Source of the DNA: an uncultured Dialister sp.
Lineage (GTDB): Bacteria > Bacillota > Negativicutes > Veillonellales > Dialisteraceae
Length of the DNA stretch: 14,706 bases
Direction of reading: 5' to 3'
NCBI GenBank assembly: GCA_900547785.1
Contig: URIB01000023.1
Span: 1-14,706 of the forward strand
Made by a program: the position numbers and the translations under genes. Positions 1-6,503 of the stretch are shown here, in pieces. Under the pieces are notes generated by a model. The model was not told the DNA's origin. It worked only from the letters and a program-made list of their open reading frames with translations, and did no database searches. Each line of letters begins with the position of its first letter. Position 1 is the stretch's first letter.

Positions 1-84
1 TTTCGGAATGGCGGTTTTTGTTTTTGTGATGGTCAAGATGTCTTTTTTGTGTGAGTGATTTCCTTGTTTTTTAGTTTGCGCATG

Positions 85-130
85 CCAAAAGAGCAGTGAA
101 GTAGTTACGTACTTCTTTCTGCTCTTTTGG
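85..130 (+). terminator. Long hairpin with T-rich tail
   Basis: A perfect 12 bp stem (CCAAAAGAGCAG at 85-96 with CTGCTCTTTTGG at 119-130) encloses a second stem (GAAGTA 98-103 with TACTTC 110-115). The T-rich side (TTTCGTTTATTTC) follows on the plus strand, so it best fits termination of a plus-strand transcript arriving from left of the window. It also lies just past the stop of the minus-strand flavin-reductase gene and could help end that transcript, although that side is A-rich and lacks a U tract. Confidence 0.6.
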
Positions 131-154
131 TTTCGTTTATTTCTCTTGTCTGAA

Positions 155-667
155 TTATACTTTTCTGTAGACTTTCACGATTTCTCCCATGTATACGCTG
201 TGATTATCATCGGCGTGACTGCCGCTGTTGTGTTTCATGTAGATTTCTTTGTTGGTATAGTGGTCTTCCGTCAGTTCGGCAGTGTAAATTTTTTTGCAGA
301 CAAAGACGAGATCCGCTTCTTCTATGGCGGCGGCGCCGTCCAAATCTACGGGGTGCAGACCGGAATTTTTGTATTTGTCCTCGTCCCGCCCGGAGTGACG
401 GCCCATGTAGCTCATCTGCGGCTTATAGTCTTCGGAAAGACAGGACAGGGTGAAATAGTCCTGACTGTCCAAGAATGTTTTGGTGAAACGGCTCTGCCGG
501 ATATAGACGGTGGCGATTTTTTTCCTCCATATCTGACCGAATGTGCCCCATGTGACAAGGAGCGTATTGCACTTTTCTTTTTTCCCTGCTGTGACGAGAA
601 TGTATTTGCTCCAGTCGGTAAAAGGATTGAAGCCCGATTCTTCAGGGGCGATTTCTGTGAATTTCAT
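155..667 (-). CDS. Flavin reductase family protein (FMN-binding split barrel)
   Basis: This 170-residue protein belongs by sequence pattern to the flavin-reductase-like family, small cytoplasmic FMN-binding split-barrel proteins that usually form dimers. The visible signature is NTLLVTWGTFGQIW (residues 34-47), followed by a VYIRQSRFT strand (54-62), the FTLSCL strand (72-77) and a C-terminal YMGEIVKVY strand (159-167). The length is normal for short clostridial members. The start is placed at 667: AGGAGG (673-678, minus strand) lies 5 nt from that ATG but only 2 nt from the adjacent in-frame ATG at 670. The open frame continues upstream to 907, but that stretch lacks family similarity and overlaps the divergent MFS gene, so it is excluded. 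The substrate is unknown; it may reduce free flavin or bind FMN for an unidentified redox partner. It is transcribed divergently from the MFS gene. Confidence 0.85.
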   Translation of the reverse strand: MKFTEIAPEESGFNPFTDWSKYILVTAGKKEKCNTLLVTWGTFGQIWRKKIATVYIRQSRFTKTFLDSQDYFTLSCLSEDYKPQMSYMGRHSGRDEDKYKNSGLHPVDLDGAAAIEEADLVFVCKKIYTAELTEDHYTNKEIYMKHNSGSHADDNHSVYMGEIVKVYRKV

Positions 668-706
668 CATATCCTCCTCTTGATATATTAATATTTCATA
701 TATTGT

Positions 707-712
707 ATTATA
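707..712 (-). promoter_or_regulatory. -10 box of the flavin reductase gene
   Basis: Read on the minus strand, a perfect TATAAT lies 40 nt upstream of the ATG at 667 in AT-rich DNA. No good -35 hexamer is seen at 16-18 nt, so the assignment rests on the -10 box and its position. Confidence 0.5.
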
Positions 713-773
713 ACAAATATTGGAATAAAGAGGAGAAAAAACGGGAAAATACATGATGAAAAGGGGGAAATAC

Positions 774-801
774 TTGACTTGTCGTCTGGTGAGGTTATAC
801 C
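774..801 (+). promoter_or_regulatory. Predicted promoter of the MFS gene
   Basis: TTGACT (774-779) and TATACC (796-801) are separated by 16 nt, which gives a sigma-A-like promoter with a leader of roughly 45 nt before the GTG start. The spacer carries a weak dyad (ACxTxxC...GxxAxGT), loosely like MerR-family operators. The spacing is not the 19-20 nt those need, so no regulator is assigned. Confidence 0.5.
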
Positions 802-839
802 ATGAAACGGTAAAAATATTTGCTTTTAAGTTTTGAAAC

Positions 840-847
840 AGGAGGTG
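840..847 (+). promoter_or_regulatory. Ribosome binding site fixing a GTG start for the MFS gene
   Basis: AGGAGGTG is a near-perfect anti-16S match ending 6 nt before the GTG at 854. The in-frame TTG at 833 precedes this site and so cannot use it. The GTG at 854 is therefore chosen. Confidence 0.8.
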
Positions 848-853
848 AAAGCT

Positions 854-2053
854 GTGGCAGGGAATGAAAATTGGAAACGGATTGCCTATCTGATGTGCGG
901 TATCCAAGTGGGAGCGGGTATTGCGATGATTGGTGTCATGGCTTTTCTTCCGCTGTTTTTAGGGGAAATAGGAGTACATAATCCGGGCGAAGCGGCTTTT
1001 TGGGCGGGACTGATATCGGGAGTGACGCCTTTTATGATTGCTTTGAGTGCGCCTTTTTGGTCTATCCAGGCATCCCGCAGGGGACCGAAATTGATTTTGT
1101 CCGTCGTTTTGCTTTCCGTGGTCATAACCGCTTTTCTTTGCGCCGTTTCCACATCCCCTTGGGAAATTCTCATTCTCCGTACGGTGCAGGGATTGGCGGG
1201 CGGATTCGTACCGATCGGTCTTTCCGTGGTGACGATGGTGACGCCGGAAGAGGAAATATCCCGGTTTCTCGGCTATTTCCAGGCGGCGATGGTGATGGGA
1301 ATCATGTTCGGCCCTTTGGCGGGCGGACTTGTGGCGGATACGTTCGGCTATCGCATGCCTTTCGTTTTTTTCGGAATTTTGGCTATACTTTGTCTTATCA
1401 GTCTTTATGTATGGATGCCGGATATAAAAGAAGAAAAGACGGAAACAAAGACGTCAACGTGGAAAGAATTGAAATATTTCTCTAAAATTCCGCTGATCCG
1501 TATCATGGTGGGCATGCAGTTTCTTTGTAATTTCGGAATCACTGGGATCGGCCCGATACTTCCGTTGTATATCAAAGAAATGATGGGCGGAGATGCACAG
1601 CTGATTGCAACGACGGTGGGAATTATTATTTTTCTGGCAGGCGGTGTCAGCGCCTCCTGTTCCCTTTCCGTGGGAAATGTGACAGCCCGTATCCCCATGA
1701 AAAAAGTACTGATCACATCGACCTTTTTTGCAGGAATTACTTTCATTATGCAGTATCTCATGCCGAATATTTGGGGGCTGGGATTTTTCAGAGCGGCGAC
1801 GGGATTCGGCATGGGATTTATTATGCCTGTTGCCAACACCTATATTGCCGAAGCCGTGCCGGCAGAAAAGAAAAGTATCGTTTTTGGCGTTGTTTCCGGG
1901 GTGACCATTATGGGAAATGTAGCCGGACCCGTGTGCAGCGGTGCATTGGCCATGGCATTCGGCTACGGATCGGTTTTCTGGCTGACCGCGCTGGCGTTTA
2001 TGATAGCGGGAGCGGTGATTTATTTCACGCTCCGGGACAATGAAAAGACATGA
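854..2053 (+). CDS. Major facilitator superfamily transporter, DHA1-like efflux pump
   Basis: This 399-residue inner-membrane protein has the hydrophobicity pattern of a 12-helix MFS carrier, with a charged central loop at about residues 189-206 (DIKEEKTETKTSTWKELK). Family motifs seen are a degenerate motif A between helices 2 and 3 (APFWSIQASRRGPK, 66-79), a motif-B-like RTVQGLAGG (109-117) and motif C GIMFGPLAGGL (149-159). Motif C is characteristic of drug/proton antiporters, so proton-driven export of a drug or metabolite is likely, but the substrate cannot be read from sequence. Motif A lacks the usual acidic residue (normally G-x-x-x-D-R-x-G-R). The start is GTG at 854, set by AGGAGGTG at 840-847. 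The gene stands alone, divergent from the flavin reductase gene and followed by its own terminator. Confidence 0.88.
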   Translation: MAGNENWKRIAYLMCGIQVGAGIAMIGVMAFLPLFLGEIGVHNPGEAAFWAGLISGVTPFMIALSAPFWSIQASRRGPKLILSVVLLSVVITAFLCAVSTSPWEILILRTVQGLAGGFVPIGLSVVTMVTPEEEISRFLGYFQAAMVMGIMFGPLAGGLVADTFGYRMPFVFFGILAILCLISLYVWMPDIKEEKTETKTSTWKELKYFSKIPLIRIMVGMQFLCNFGITGIGPILPLYIKEMMGGDAQLIATTVGIIIFLAGGVSASCSLSVGNVTARIPMKKVLITSTFFAGITFIMQYLMPNIWGLGFFRAATGFGMGFIMPVANTYIAEAVPAEKKSIVFGVVSGVTIMGNVAGPVCSGALAMAFGYGSVFWLTALAFMIAGAVIYFTLRDNEKT

Positions 2054-2058
2054 GAAAG

Positions 2059-2088
2059 AAAAGACGGAAAAGAAACGCCGTCTTTTTT
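2059..2088 (+). terminator. Intrinsic terminator of the MFS gene
   Basis: AAAAGACGG (2059-2067) pairs with CCGTCTTTT (2078-2086), and the T run continues to 2088. It begins 6 nt after the MFS stop codon. Confidence 0.85.
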
Positions 2089-2113
2089 GTTTGATAAATG
2101 AGTTTCTTTCTCA

Positions 2114-2122
2114 TGTTACAAT
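2114..2122 (+). promoter_or_regulatory. Extended -10 promoter of the dgt-like gene
   Basis: TGTTACAAT reads as an extended -10 element (TG-N-TACAAT), which can work without a strong -35. A TTGATA at 2091-2096 is present, but the spacing of 20 nt is too long for ideal use. The ATG at 2145 follows after a 22 nt gap. Confidence 0.5.
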
Positions 2123-2144
2123 ACATATAGAAAGGAGAAAAACA

Positions 2145-3137
2145 ATGCTCATTCGCGAACGGACAGAACAATTGGAAAGAAATACACTAAGCAACCGCGC
2201 GGCCTTTGCCGATGAAGCCCGGCGGGGAAGAAAAGAAATGGAAGATCCGATCAGAACTGCTTTCCAGCGGGACAGAGACAGGATTCTCCACAGCAATTCC
2301 TTCCGGCGGCTGAAACATAAAACACAAGTATACATTGCACCGGAAGGGGATCATTACCGCACCCGCATGACCCATACATTGGAAGTGGCGCAAATCGGGC
2401 GGACCATGGCGAGAGCACTCCGTCTGAACGAAGACCTTGTCGAAGCCATTGCGATGGGGCATGACCTGGGGCACACCCCCTTCGGACATGTAGGAGAACA
2501 GGCGCTTCGTGACGTCTGCGGACATTTTGAACATAACGAACAGAGTTTGCGCATCGTTGATTCCTTGGAAAATGACGGAAAAGGACTGAACCTCACCAAA
2601 GAAGTGAAAGACGGCATTTTGAACCACTCCGGCGATTTAAAAGCGAAAACACTGGAAGGAAGCCTCATCAAATATGCCGACCGTATCGCATACCTCTGCC
2701 ATGACTATGACGATGCGGAAAATATGGGACTCATCACCGCCGAAAAACTCCCCGGGCGGGTGCGAAAAGTTTTAGGAACGACCCACTCGTCTATGATTAC
2801 CGCTATGGTAGAAGATCTGGTGGCAAACTCTATGGAGCAGGACAGCATACACATGAGCCGTGAAGGCGATGAAACGCTTCTCGAATTTCGGGAGTTTATG
2901 TTTTCCGAAGTCTACATGTCAGAGGCTCTTATTCCCGACAGAAAAAGAGGACACGATGTTGTCGTCATGCTCTATGAATGGTACATGAAACACCCGGACG
3001 AACTTCCGGAAAAACAAAAAAAGCTGGCAAAAGGAAATATTTCCCTTGCCGCCAAAGACTACATCAGCGGTCTTACCGACAACTTTGCCATCAATTTATT
3101 TACATCAAAATATGTGCCGAAATATTGGAATATCTGA
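2145..3137 (+). CDS. dgt: Deoxyguanosinetriphosphate triphosphohydrolase-like protein (HD domain)
   Basis: This cytoplasmic enzyme of the dGTPase/HD superfamily is expected to hydrolyse dNTPs to the deoxynucleoside plus triphosphate, helping to set dNTP pools. The 330-residue length matches the shorter dgt-like subfamily. The metal-binding HD residues are all visible: His77 in RMTHTLEV, His106-Asp107 in AMGHDLGHTPFGH and Asp179 in IKYADRIAY. The N-terminal FRRLKHKTQV (53-62) and the HFEHNEQS segment (127-134) are also typical. The ATG at 2145 is chosen because AAAGGAG (2131-2137) sits 7 nt upstream and the family starts with an ER-rich helix there; the longer frame from 2040 overlaps the MFS stop and terminator. 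It is monocistronic. The exact substrate preference (dGTP only or all dNTPs) is not known from sequence. Confidence 0.92.
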   Translation: MLIRERTEQLERNTLSNRAAFADEARRGRKEMEDPIRTAFQRDRDRILHSNSFRRLKHKTQVYIAPEGDHYRTRMTHTLEVAQIGRTMARALRLNEDLVEAIAMGHDLGHTPFGHVGEQALRDVCGHFEHNEQSLRIVDSLENDGKGLNLTKEVKDGILNHSGDLKAKTLEGSLIKYADRIAYLCHDYDDAENMGLITAEKLPGRVRKVLGTTHSSMITAMVEDLVANSMEQDSIHMSREGDETLLEFREFMFSEVYMSEALIPDRKRGHDVVVMLYEWYMKHPDELPEKQKKLAKGNISLAAKDYISGLTDNFAINLFTSKYVPKYWNI

Positions 3138-3153
3138 TTCATTATTTCTTCAA

Positions 3154-3185
3154 GCTCCTCTTTTACAAGAGGGGCGTTTTCTTTT
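3154..3185 (+). terminator. Intrinsic terminator of the dgt-like gene
   Basis: GCTCCTCTT (3154-3162) pairs with AAGAGGGGC (3167-3175), with one G-U pair and loop TTAC, followed by TTTTCTTTTT from 3177. It lies 16 nt after the stop codon. Confidence 0.85.
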
Positions 3186-3235
3186 TGGGAAAGAAATATA
3201 ACCCAAAGGAATATTATATATAAATTAAAAGAATT

Positions 3236-3264
3236 TTATTATTTTATAGAATATAAGTTACAAT
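3236..3264 (+). promoter_or_regulatory. Possible promoter of the 3290 gene
   Basis: TTATTA (3236-3241) and TACAAT (3259-3264) have a 17 nt spacer in very AT-rich DNA just upstream of the ribosome binding site. The -35 is weak and the base composition makes chance matches likely. Confidence 0.35.
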
Positions 3265-3289
3265 AAAAGAAAATAAAAGGAGGGAAAGC

Positions 3290-3760
3290 ATGGTGGATAT
3301 GATTGACGAAACATCACTCTATATATGGCGTGCCATCGGAATTTTATTTTCTTTTGCCATTATATTTTTCATTTTTGAAGTCCAAAAGAAAAAAATAAAC
3401 CGTCTGAATACATCGAATCAACATTCGTCCATTGTGCTTTTATATAAAAGACATGCAGGAAATGCCGACTATGCCGGTATCAATGAAATCACAAGAATTG
3501 ACGGACTCAAAGCGGAAACCTTTCTCTATTGTGTCGGTGTTCCGGCGGTCTATCTCTCGCCGGGAGAGCATGTCATAGAGGTAAAAGCCTATTGGTCCCG
3601 CCATATCCGGGGCCAGCGGTTTAAAGAACATAGAGTGGGACCGAGAAATATAAGAGTGGAAGTGGGGCATGGAGAAATCTGGTCGCTTGAATACCAAATT
3701 AAAGAAGATAAATTCACTTTTACCAAGTGCAATACAAAGAAAATGTTCAAACGGGCATAG
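3290..3760 (+). CDS. Unrecognised membrane-anchored protein, 156 residues
   Basis: I do not recognise this gene. The protein has a single strongly hydrophobic segment at about residues 12-30 (IWRAIGILFSFAIIFFIFE), followed by a basic patch (QKKKINR), which predicts an N-out or signal-anchor topology that sequence alone cannot fix. The rest (about 45-156) is soluble, rich in beta-prone and charged residues. The stretch around VYLSPGEHVIEVKAYW (87-102) resembles the small beta-sandwich folds that contain a PGEH turn, such as PEGA or DUF2846-type domains; this is a weak pattern match only. No cysteine lipobox or catalytic motif is seen. AAGGAGGG (3277-3284) lies 5 nt before the ATG, so translation is likely. 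It lies between the dgt terminator and a separate downstream gene. No clear terminator follows. Confidence 0.75.
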   Translation: MVDMIDETSLYIWRAIGILFSFAIIFFIFEVQKKKINRLNTSNQHSSIVLLYKRHAGNADYAGINEITRIDGLKAETFLYCVGVPAVYLSPGEHVIEVKAYWSRHIRGQRFKEHRVGPRNIRVEVGHGEIWSLEYQIKEDKFTFTKCNTKKMFKRA

Positions 3761-3933
3761 GGCAAGATAAAAAATGACGGCAAGTGTGAAATGAGTTTTG
3801 CCAACGGCAGACAACAATTTCCTTATTTCCCCAAAGTTCATTCAAAAATGGACTAAAAGGTAGTAAAAATGAGCAAGATATAACAAATGGGAATAACTTC
3901 TATAAAATGCTGGAAATTGCGGAAAAATAGTCA

Positions 3934-3939
3934 TATAAT
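3934..3939 (+). promoter_or_regulatory. Candidate -10 box for the 4029 gene
   Basis: A perfect TATAAT lies about 90 nt upstream of the start at 4029. The -35 region (TGGAAA at 3911-3916, 17 nt spacer) is poor. The 3761-4028 gap holds nothing else clear except a small CAGG/CCTG inverted repeat near 3952-3964. Confidence 0.4.
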
Positions 3940-4028
3940 CAAATCAGAAGGCAGGGAAAACCTGAATTCAGACCGGTCAAAATATAAAAGGAGTTCACTT
4001 ACATAATTTCAAAGAAGGGAGAACCGTC

Positions 4029-4343
4029 ATGAATCACATGTATGATGCAGTTATGAAAATGGAACAGCTGATGGAGTCGTATGAACGTTTGATCGGAGAG
4101 GTATCGGCATATATGAAAGAGAACGGCATAGATTATACCGATGACCATTCCGTACACCCGGCCATCATGGTCTATGATGAAGCGGGCCGCATTTATTCCC
4201 GCCTGCTCCAAACGAGAAAGCTGGAGGACTTGCTTCGCTTGGAAGGGGAATATAATTTCATGAATGCCATGGTGGCGGAAATGAAAGCGGGCGCTTGGAC
4301 AGGTTTGCTTACCCGCCGGTCATATGACACCAAGGCTATGTAA
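4029..4343 (+). CDS. Small helical protein of unknown function, 104 residues
   Basis: I do not recognise this gene. The product is short, charged and mostly helix-forming, with no signal peptide, membrane segment or cysteine. Residues 1-35 form an amphipathic Met/Glu-rich helix (MYDAVMKMEQLMESYERLI), then comes a turn-rich segment TDDHSVHPAIMVYDEAGR (37-54), then a second helical stretch to about residue 88. The helix-loop-helix pattern around an HPAI-type segment is faintly like small DNA-packaging or terminase-related proteins, but no phage genes are nearby, so I do not assign that function. GAAGGGAG upstream of the ATG and a strong terminator downstream show that it is a real, independently transcribed gene. 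Confidence 0.72.
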   Translation: MNHMYDAVMKMEQLMESYERLIGEVSAYMKENGIDYTDDHSVHPAIMVYDEAGRIYSRLLQTRKLEDLLRLEGEYNFMNAMVAEMKAGAWTGLLTRRSYDTKAM

Positions 4344-4353
4344 TTTAAAAACG

Positions 4354-4381
4354 GCACATGTCGCAAGGCATGTGCTTTTTT
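4354..4381 (+). terminator. Intrinsic terminator after the 4029 gene
   Basis: GCACATG (4354-4360) pairs with CATGTGC (4369-4375), followed directly by six T. An outer pair, AAACGGCA (4349-4356) with TGCCGTTT (4384-4391), could form an alternative longer structure that would absorb the T tract. Confidence 0.85.
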
Positions 4382-4475
4382 GTTGCCGTTTACCGGGAAT
4401 GAAAAATCGGGAGTGAGCCATTGTATTTTCCGGAGCGGACCATAAAAATTCATTTTAAAAGAAAGAGGCCATTGT

Positions 4476-4507
4476 CGGAGAAGAATATGCTCTCCGCCTG
4501 TTTTTTT
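4476..4507 (+). terminator. Hairpin plus T7 upstream of xpt: terminator or attenuator
   Basis: CGGAGA (4476-4481) pairs with TCTCCG (4491-4496), then CCTG and seven T (4501-4507). It lies just before the predicted xpt -10 box. It may stop read-through from the left, or attenuate a longer xpt leader starting in 4391-4475, where no convincing promoter is seen. The guanine-aptamer core motifs expected upstream of xpt in Firmicutes are not found in 4391-4559. Confidence 0.6.
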
Positions 4508-4521
4508 CAGTGCTGATGTAT

Positions 4522-4527
4522 TATAAT
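4522..4527 (+). promoter_or_regulatory. -10 box of the xpt-permease operon
   Basis: A perfect TATAAT lies 32 nt upstream of the GTG start. The expected -35 position falls at the preceding T run and has no good match to TTGACA. If used, the leader would be only about 25 nt, too short for a riboswitch. Confidence 0.5.
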
Positions 4528-4547
4528 ACATGAATAAATACATATAC

Positions 4548-4554
4548 AGGGAGG
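4548..4554 (+). promoter_or_regulatory. Ribosome binding site fixing a GTG start for xpt
   Basis: AGGGAGG lies 5 nt before the GTG at 4560. The upstream in-frame ATG at 4530 precedes this site and nearly overlaps the -10 box; the ATG at 4569 is too far from it. Confidence 0.75.
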
Positions 4555-4559
4555 CTATC

Positions 4560-5144
4560 GTGGCGGAAATGAATTTGCTTCAGAAAAAAATAATGGAAGA
4601 GGGCGTTATCAAGCCGGGGAACGTTTTGAAAGTGGACAGTTTTTTGAATCACCAGATTGACGTTCCCTTTATCAGTGAATTGGGAAAAGAATTTAAGGCT
4701 CTCTTTGCAGAAAAACAGGTGGATAAAATACTCACTATCGAAGCATCGGGGATCGGCATTGCCTGTCTCACCGCCATTTATTTCGGAGTTCCCGTTCTCT
4801 TTGCCAAAAAATCGGCAGGGAGCAATATGGACAAAGACATGTATGAAACGGAAGTCCACTCTTACACGCATAATAAAACAAACCATGTAGTAGCCTCAAA
4901 GAAATATCTCAGCCGGGGAGAGCATATTCTCATCATGGACGATTTTCTGGCCAACGGTTGTGCGGTCGAAGGACTGATCGAACTGGTGGAACAGGCGGGC
5001 GGTATTGTGGAAGGTGTGGGCATCTGCATCGAAAAAGGATTCCAAGAAGGCGGCGACCGTCTCCGTCAAAAAGGCTACGACCTTAAATCTCTTGCTATTA
5101 TAGAAAAAATGGATGCCGCGACAGGTACCATTACATTCCGCTAA
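4560..5144 (+). CDS. xpt: Xanthine phosphoribosyltransferase
   Basis: This cytoplasmic purine-salvage enzyme converts xanthine plus PRPP to XMP and pyrophosphate. With the GTG start at 4560 the product is 194 residues, the family's usual length in Bacillus-type Xpt. Seen in sequence are the N-terminal family signature LKVDSFLNHQID (23-34), ILTIEASGI (57-65), the flexible hood region around VHSYTH (99-104) and the PRPP-binding loop ILIMDDFLANG (123-133) with the Asp127-Asp128 pair. The permease gene follows after 9 nt, and its ribosome binding site overlaps the xpt stop codon, so the two are surely cotranscribed. This matches the classic xpt-pbuX salvage operon. Unlike many Firmicute operons of this type, no purine riboswitch is recognisable upstream. 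Confidence 0.95.
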   Translation: MAEMNLLQKKIMEEGVIKPGNVLKVDSFLNHQIDVPFISELGKEFKALFAEKQVDKILTIEASGIGIACLTAIYFGVPVLFAKKSAGSNMDKDMYETEVHSYTHNKTNHVVASKKYLSRGEHILIMDDFLANGCAVEGLIELVEQAGGIVEGVGICIEKGFQEGGDRLRQKGYDLKSLAIIEKMDAATGTITFR

Positions 5145-5153
5145 GGAGATATC

Positions 5154-6470
5154 ATGGAAAACAAAGATCCCGTTTATGAATTTCATGGAAATATTTCCGT
5201 AAAAAAAGCCGTTCCTTTCGGACTTCAGCATGTACTGGCCATGTTTGTGGCCAATATTGCTCCCGTACTCATCGTGACCGGTGTAGTGAAAATGCCCGCG
5301 GCGGAAGCGGCGTCACTCGTGCAGGCCGCCATGATTATCGCCGGCGTAGGCTCCATGCTCCAAATGTTTCCCTTTTGGCGTATCGGAAGCGGACTTCCCA
5401 TCATCATGGGGATCAGCTTCACTTTCGTTTCCATTTTCTGTGTCATCGGAACGAAATACGGTTACGGCGCCGTTCTCGGCGCGGCTCTTGTAGGCGGAAT
5501 CCTCGAAGGACTTTTGGGACTCGGCGCTTCCTGGTGGCGGAAACTCGTTCCGCCCATCGTATCCGCCAGTGTCGTTACCGCTATCGGATTCTCTCTGCTT
5601 TCCATCGGCGCAAACTCCTTTGGCGGCGGTTTCGGAAATCCCGAATTCGGTGACTGGAAATATCTCACCGTCGGCATGATTACCCTCATGTCCTGTCTTA
5701 TTTTCAATATCAAAGCGAAATCGTTTTACAAACAACTTTCCGTTCTTTTCGGACTTGTCGTAGGATACATCGCGGCATTCTCTTTCGGCATGGTCGATTT
5801 GACACGTATGACATCCGTGTCCGTGCTCTCGCTTCCCGCCTTTATGCCTTATGAGCTTGAATTTCACGCCGACGCCATATTCTCCGTGTTTCTTATCTTC
5901 TTAGTTTCCGCTACGGAAACCTTGGGCGACACGTCCGCCCTGTCCGCCATGGGATTCGGAAGAGAAGCGAAAGACAAAGAAATATCGGGCGCTATCACTG
6001 TTGACGGATTCATCAGCAGTCTGTCTTCCCTTTTCGGATGCATGCCGATCACCTCATTCAGTCAGAATGTAGGGCTCATTGCCATGACAAGAGTAGTGAA
6101 CAGAAAAGCCATCGCCTGCGGAGCGGGCATAATGATTCTCGCCGGATTCATTCCCGCCTTAGGTGTCATTCTCGCCTCGCTCCCCGATGCCGTCCTCGGC
6201 GGCTGTACCCTCATGATGTTCGGATCCATCGTGGTTAGCGGCGTGAGAATGATCAGCCAGTGCGGATACTCCCAAAGAAATATGAGTATCGCCGCACTGT
6301 CCCTTTCCATAGGACTGGGATTTACACAGACCCCGCAAATATTCCGTCTCTTTCCCGATCTCTTCAGAAGTGTCTTTGCAGAAAACTGCGTAGCCGTGGT
6401 ATTCATAGTCGCTATTCTGCTCAACCTCATCTTTCCGAAAGAAAAAGAAGAACTGAAAATCACAGAATAA
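5154..6470 (+). CDS. pbuX: NCS2-family purine (xanthine) permease
   Basis: This 438-residue inner-membrane protein is a nucleobase:cation symporter-2 (xanthine/uracil permease) with the usual many-helix (normally 14) fold. Seen are QHVLAM (25-30) in helix 1, the helix-8 substrate motif TETLGD with Glu255 and Asp259, and the helix-10 signature SQNVGLIAMTRVVNR (303-317) with Gln304-Asn305. In this family an Asp in the helix-8 motif and Gln-Asn in helix 10 go with xanthine/uric-acid carriers rather than uracil carriers, so xanthine uptake is likely; the symbol pbuX is inferred from this and from the partnership with xpt. AAGGAG overlaps the xpt stop and sits 5 nt from the ATG. A strong terminator closes the operon. 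Uric acid or guanine transport cannot be excluded. Confidence 0.92.
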   Translation: MENKDPVYEFHGNISVKKAVPFGLQHVLAMFVANIAPVLIVTGVVKMPAAEAASLVQAAMIIAGVGSMLQMFPFWRIGSGLPIIMGISFTFVSIFCVIGTKYGYGAVLGAALVGGILEGLLGLGASWWRKLVPPIVSASVVTAIGFSLLSIGANSFGGGFGNPEFGDWKYLTVGMITLMSCLIFNIKAKSFYKQLSVLFGLVVGYIAAFSFGMVDLTRMTSVSVLSLPAFMPYELEFHADAIFSVFLIFLVSATETLGDTSALSAMGFGREAKDKEISGAITVDGFISSLSSLFGCMPITSFSQNVGLIAMTRVVNRKAIACGAGIMILAGFIPALGVILASLPDAVLGGCTLMMFGSIVVSGVRMISQCGYSQRNMSIAALSLSIGLGFTQTPQIFRLFPDLFRSVFAENCVAVVFIVAILLNLIFPKEKEELKITE

Positions 6471-6476
6471 AAAAAG

Positions 6477-6503
6477 AAAAAGCCCCGATACAAGGGGCTT
6501 TTT
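6477..6503 (+). terminator. Intrinsic terminator of the xpt-permease operon
   Basis: AAAAAGCCCC (6477-6486) pairs perfectly with GGGGCTTTTT (6494-6503) around loop GATACAA. The A-rich 5' arm and T-rich 3' arm mean it could act in both directions. Confidence 0.92.

Noticed and set aside
668..907. An N-terminal extension of the flavin reductase frame up to 907
   Set aside because: The extension lacks family similarity, overlaps the divergent MFS coding region and promoter, and the strong AGGAGG sits directly before the ATG at 667.
4391..4559. Guanine/purine riboswitch upstream of xpt
   Set aside because: The conserved aptamer junction and loop motifs are not present on the plus strand; only a simple terminator-like hairpin is seen.
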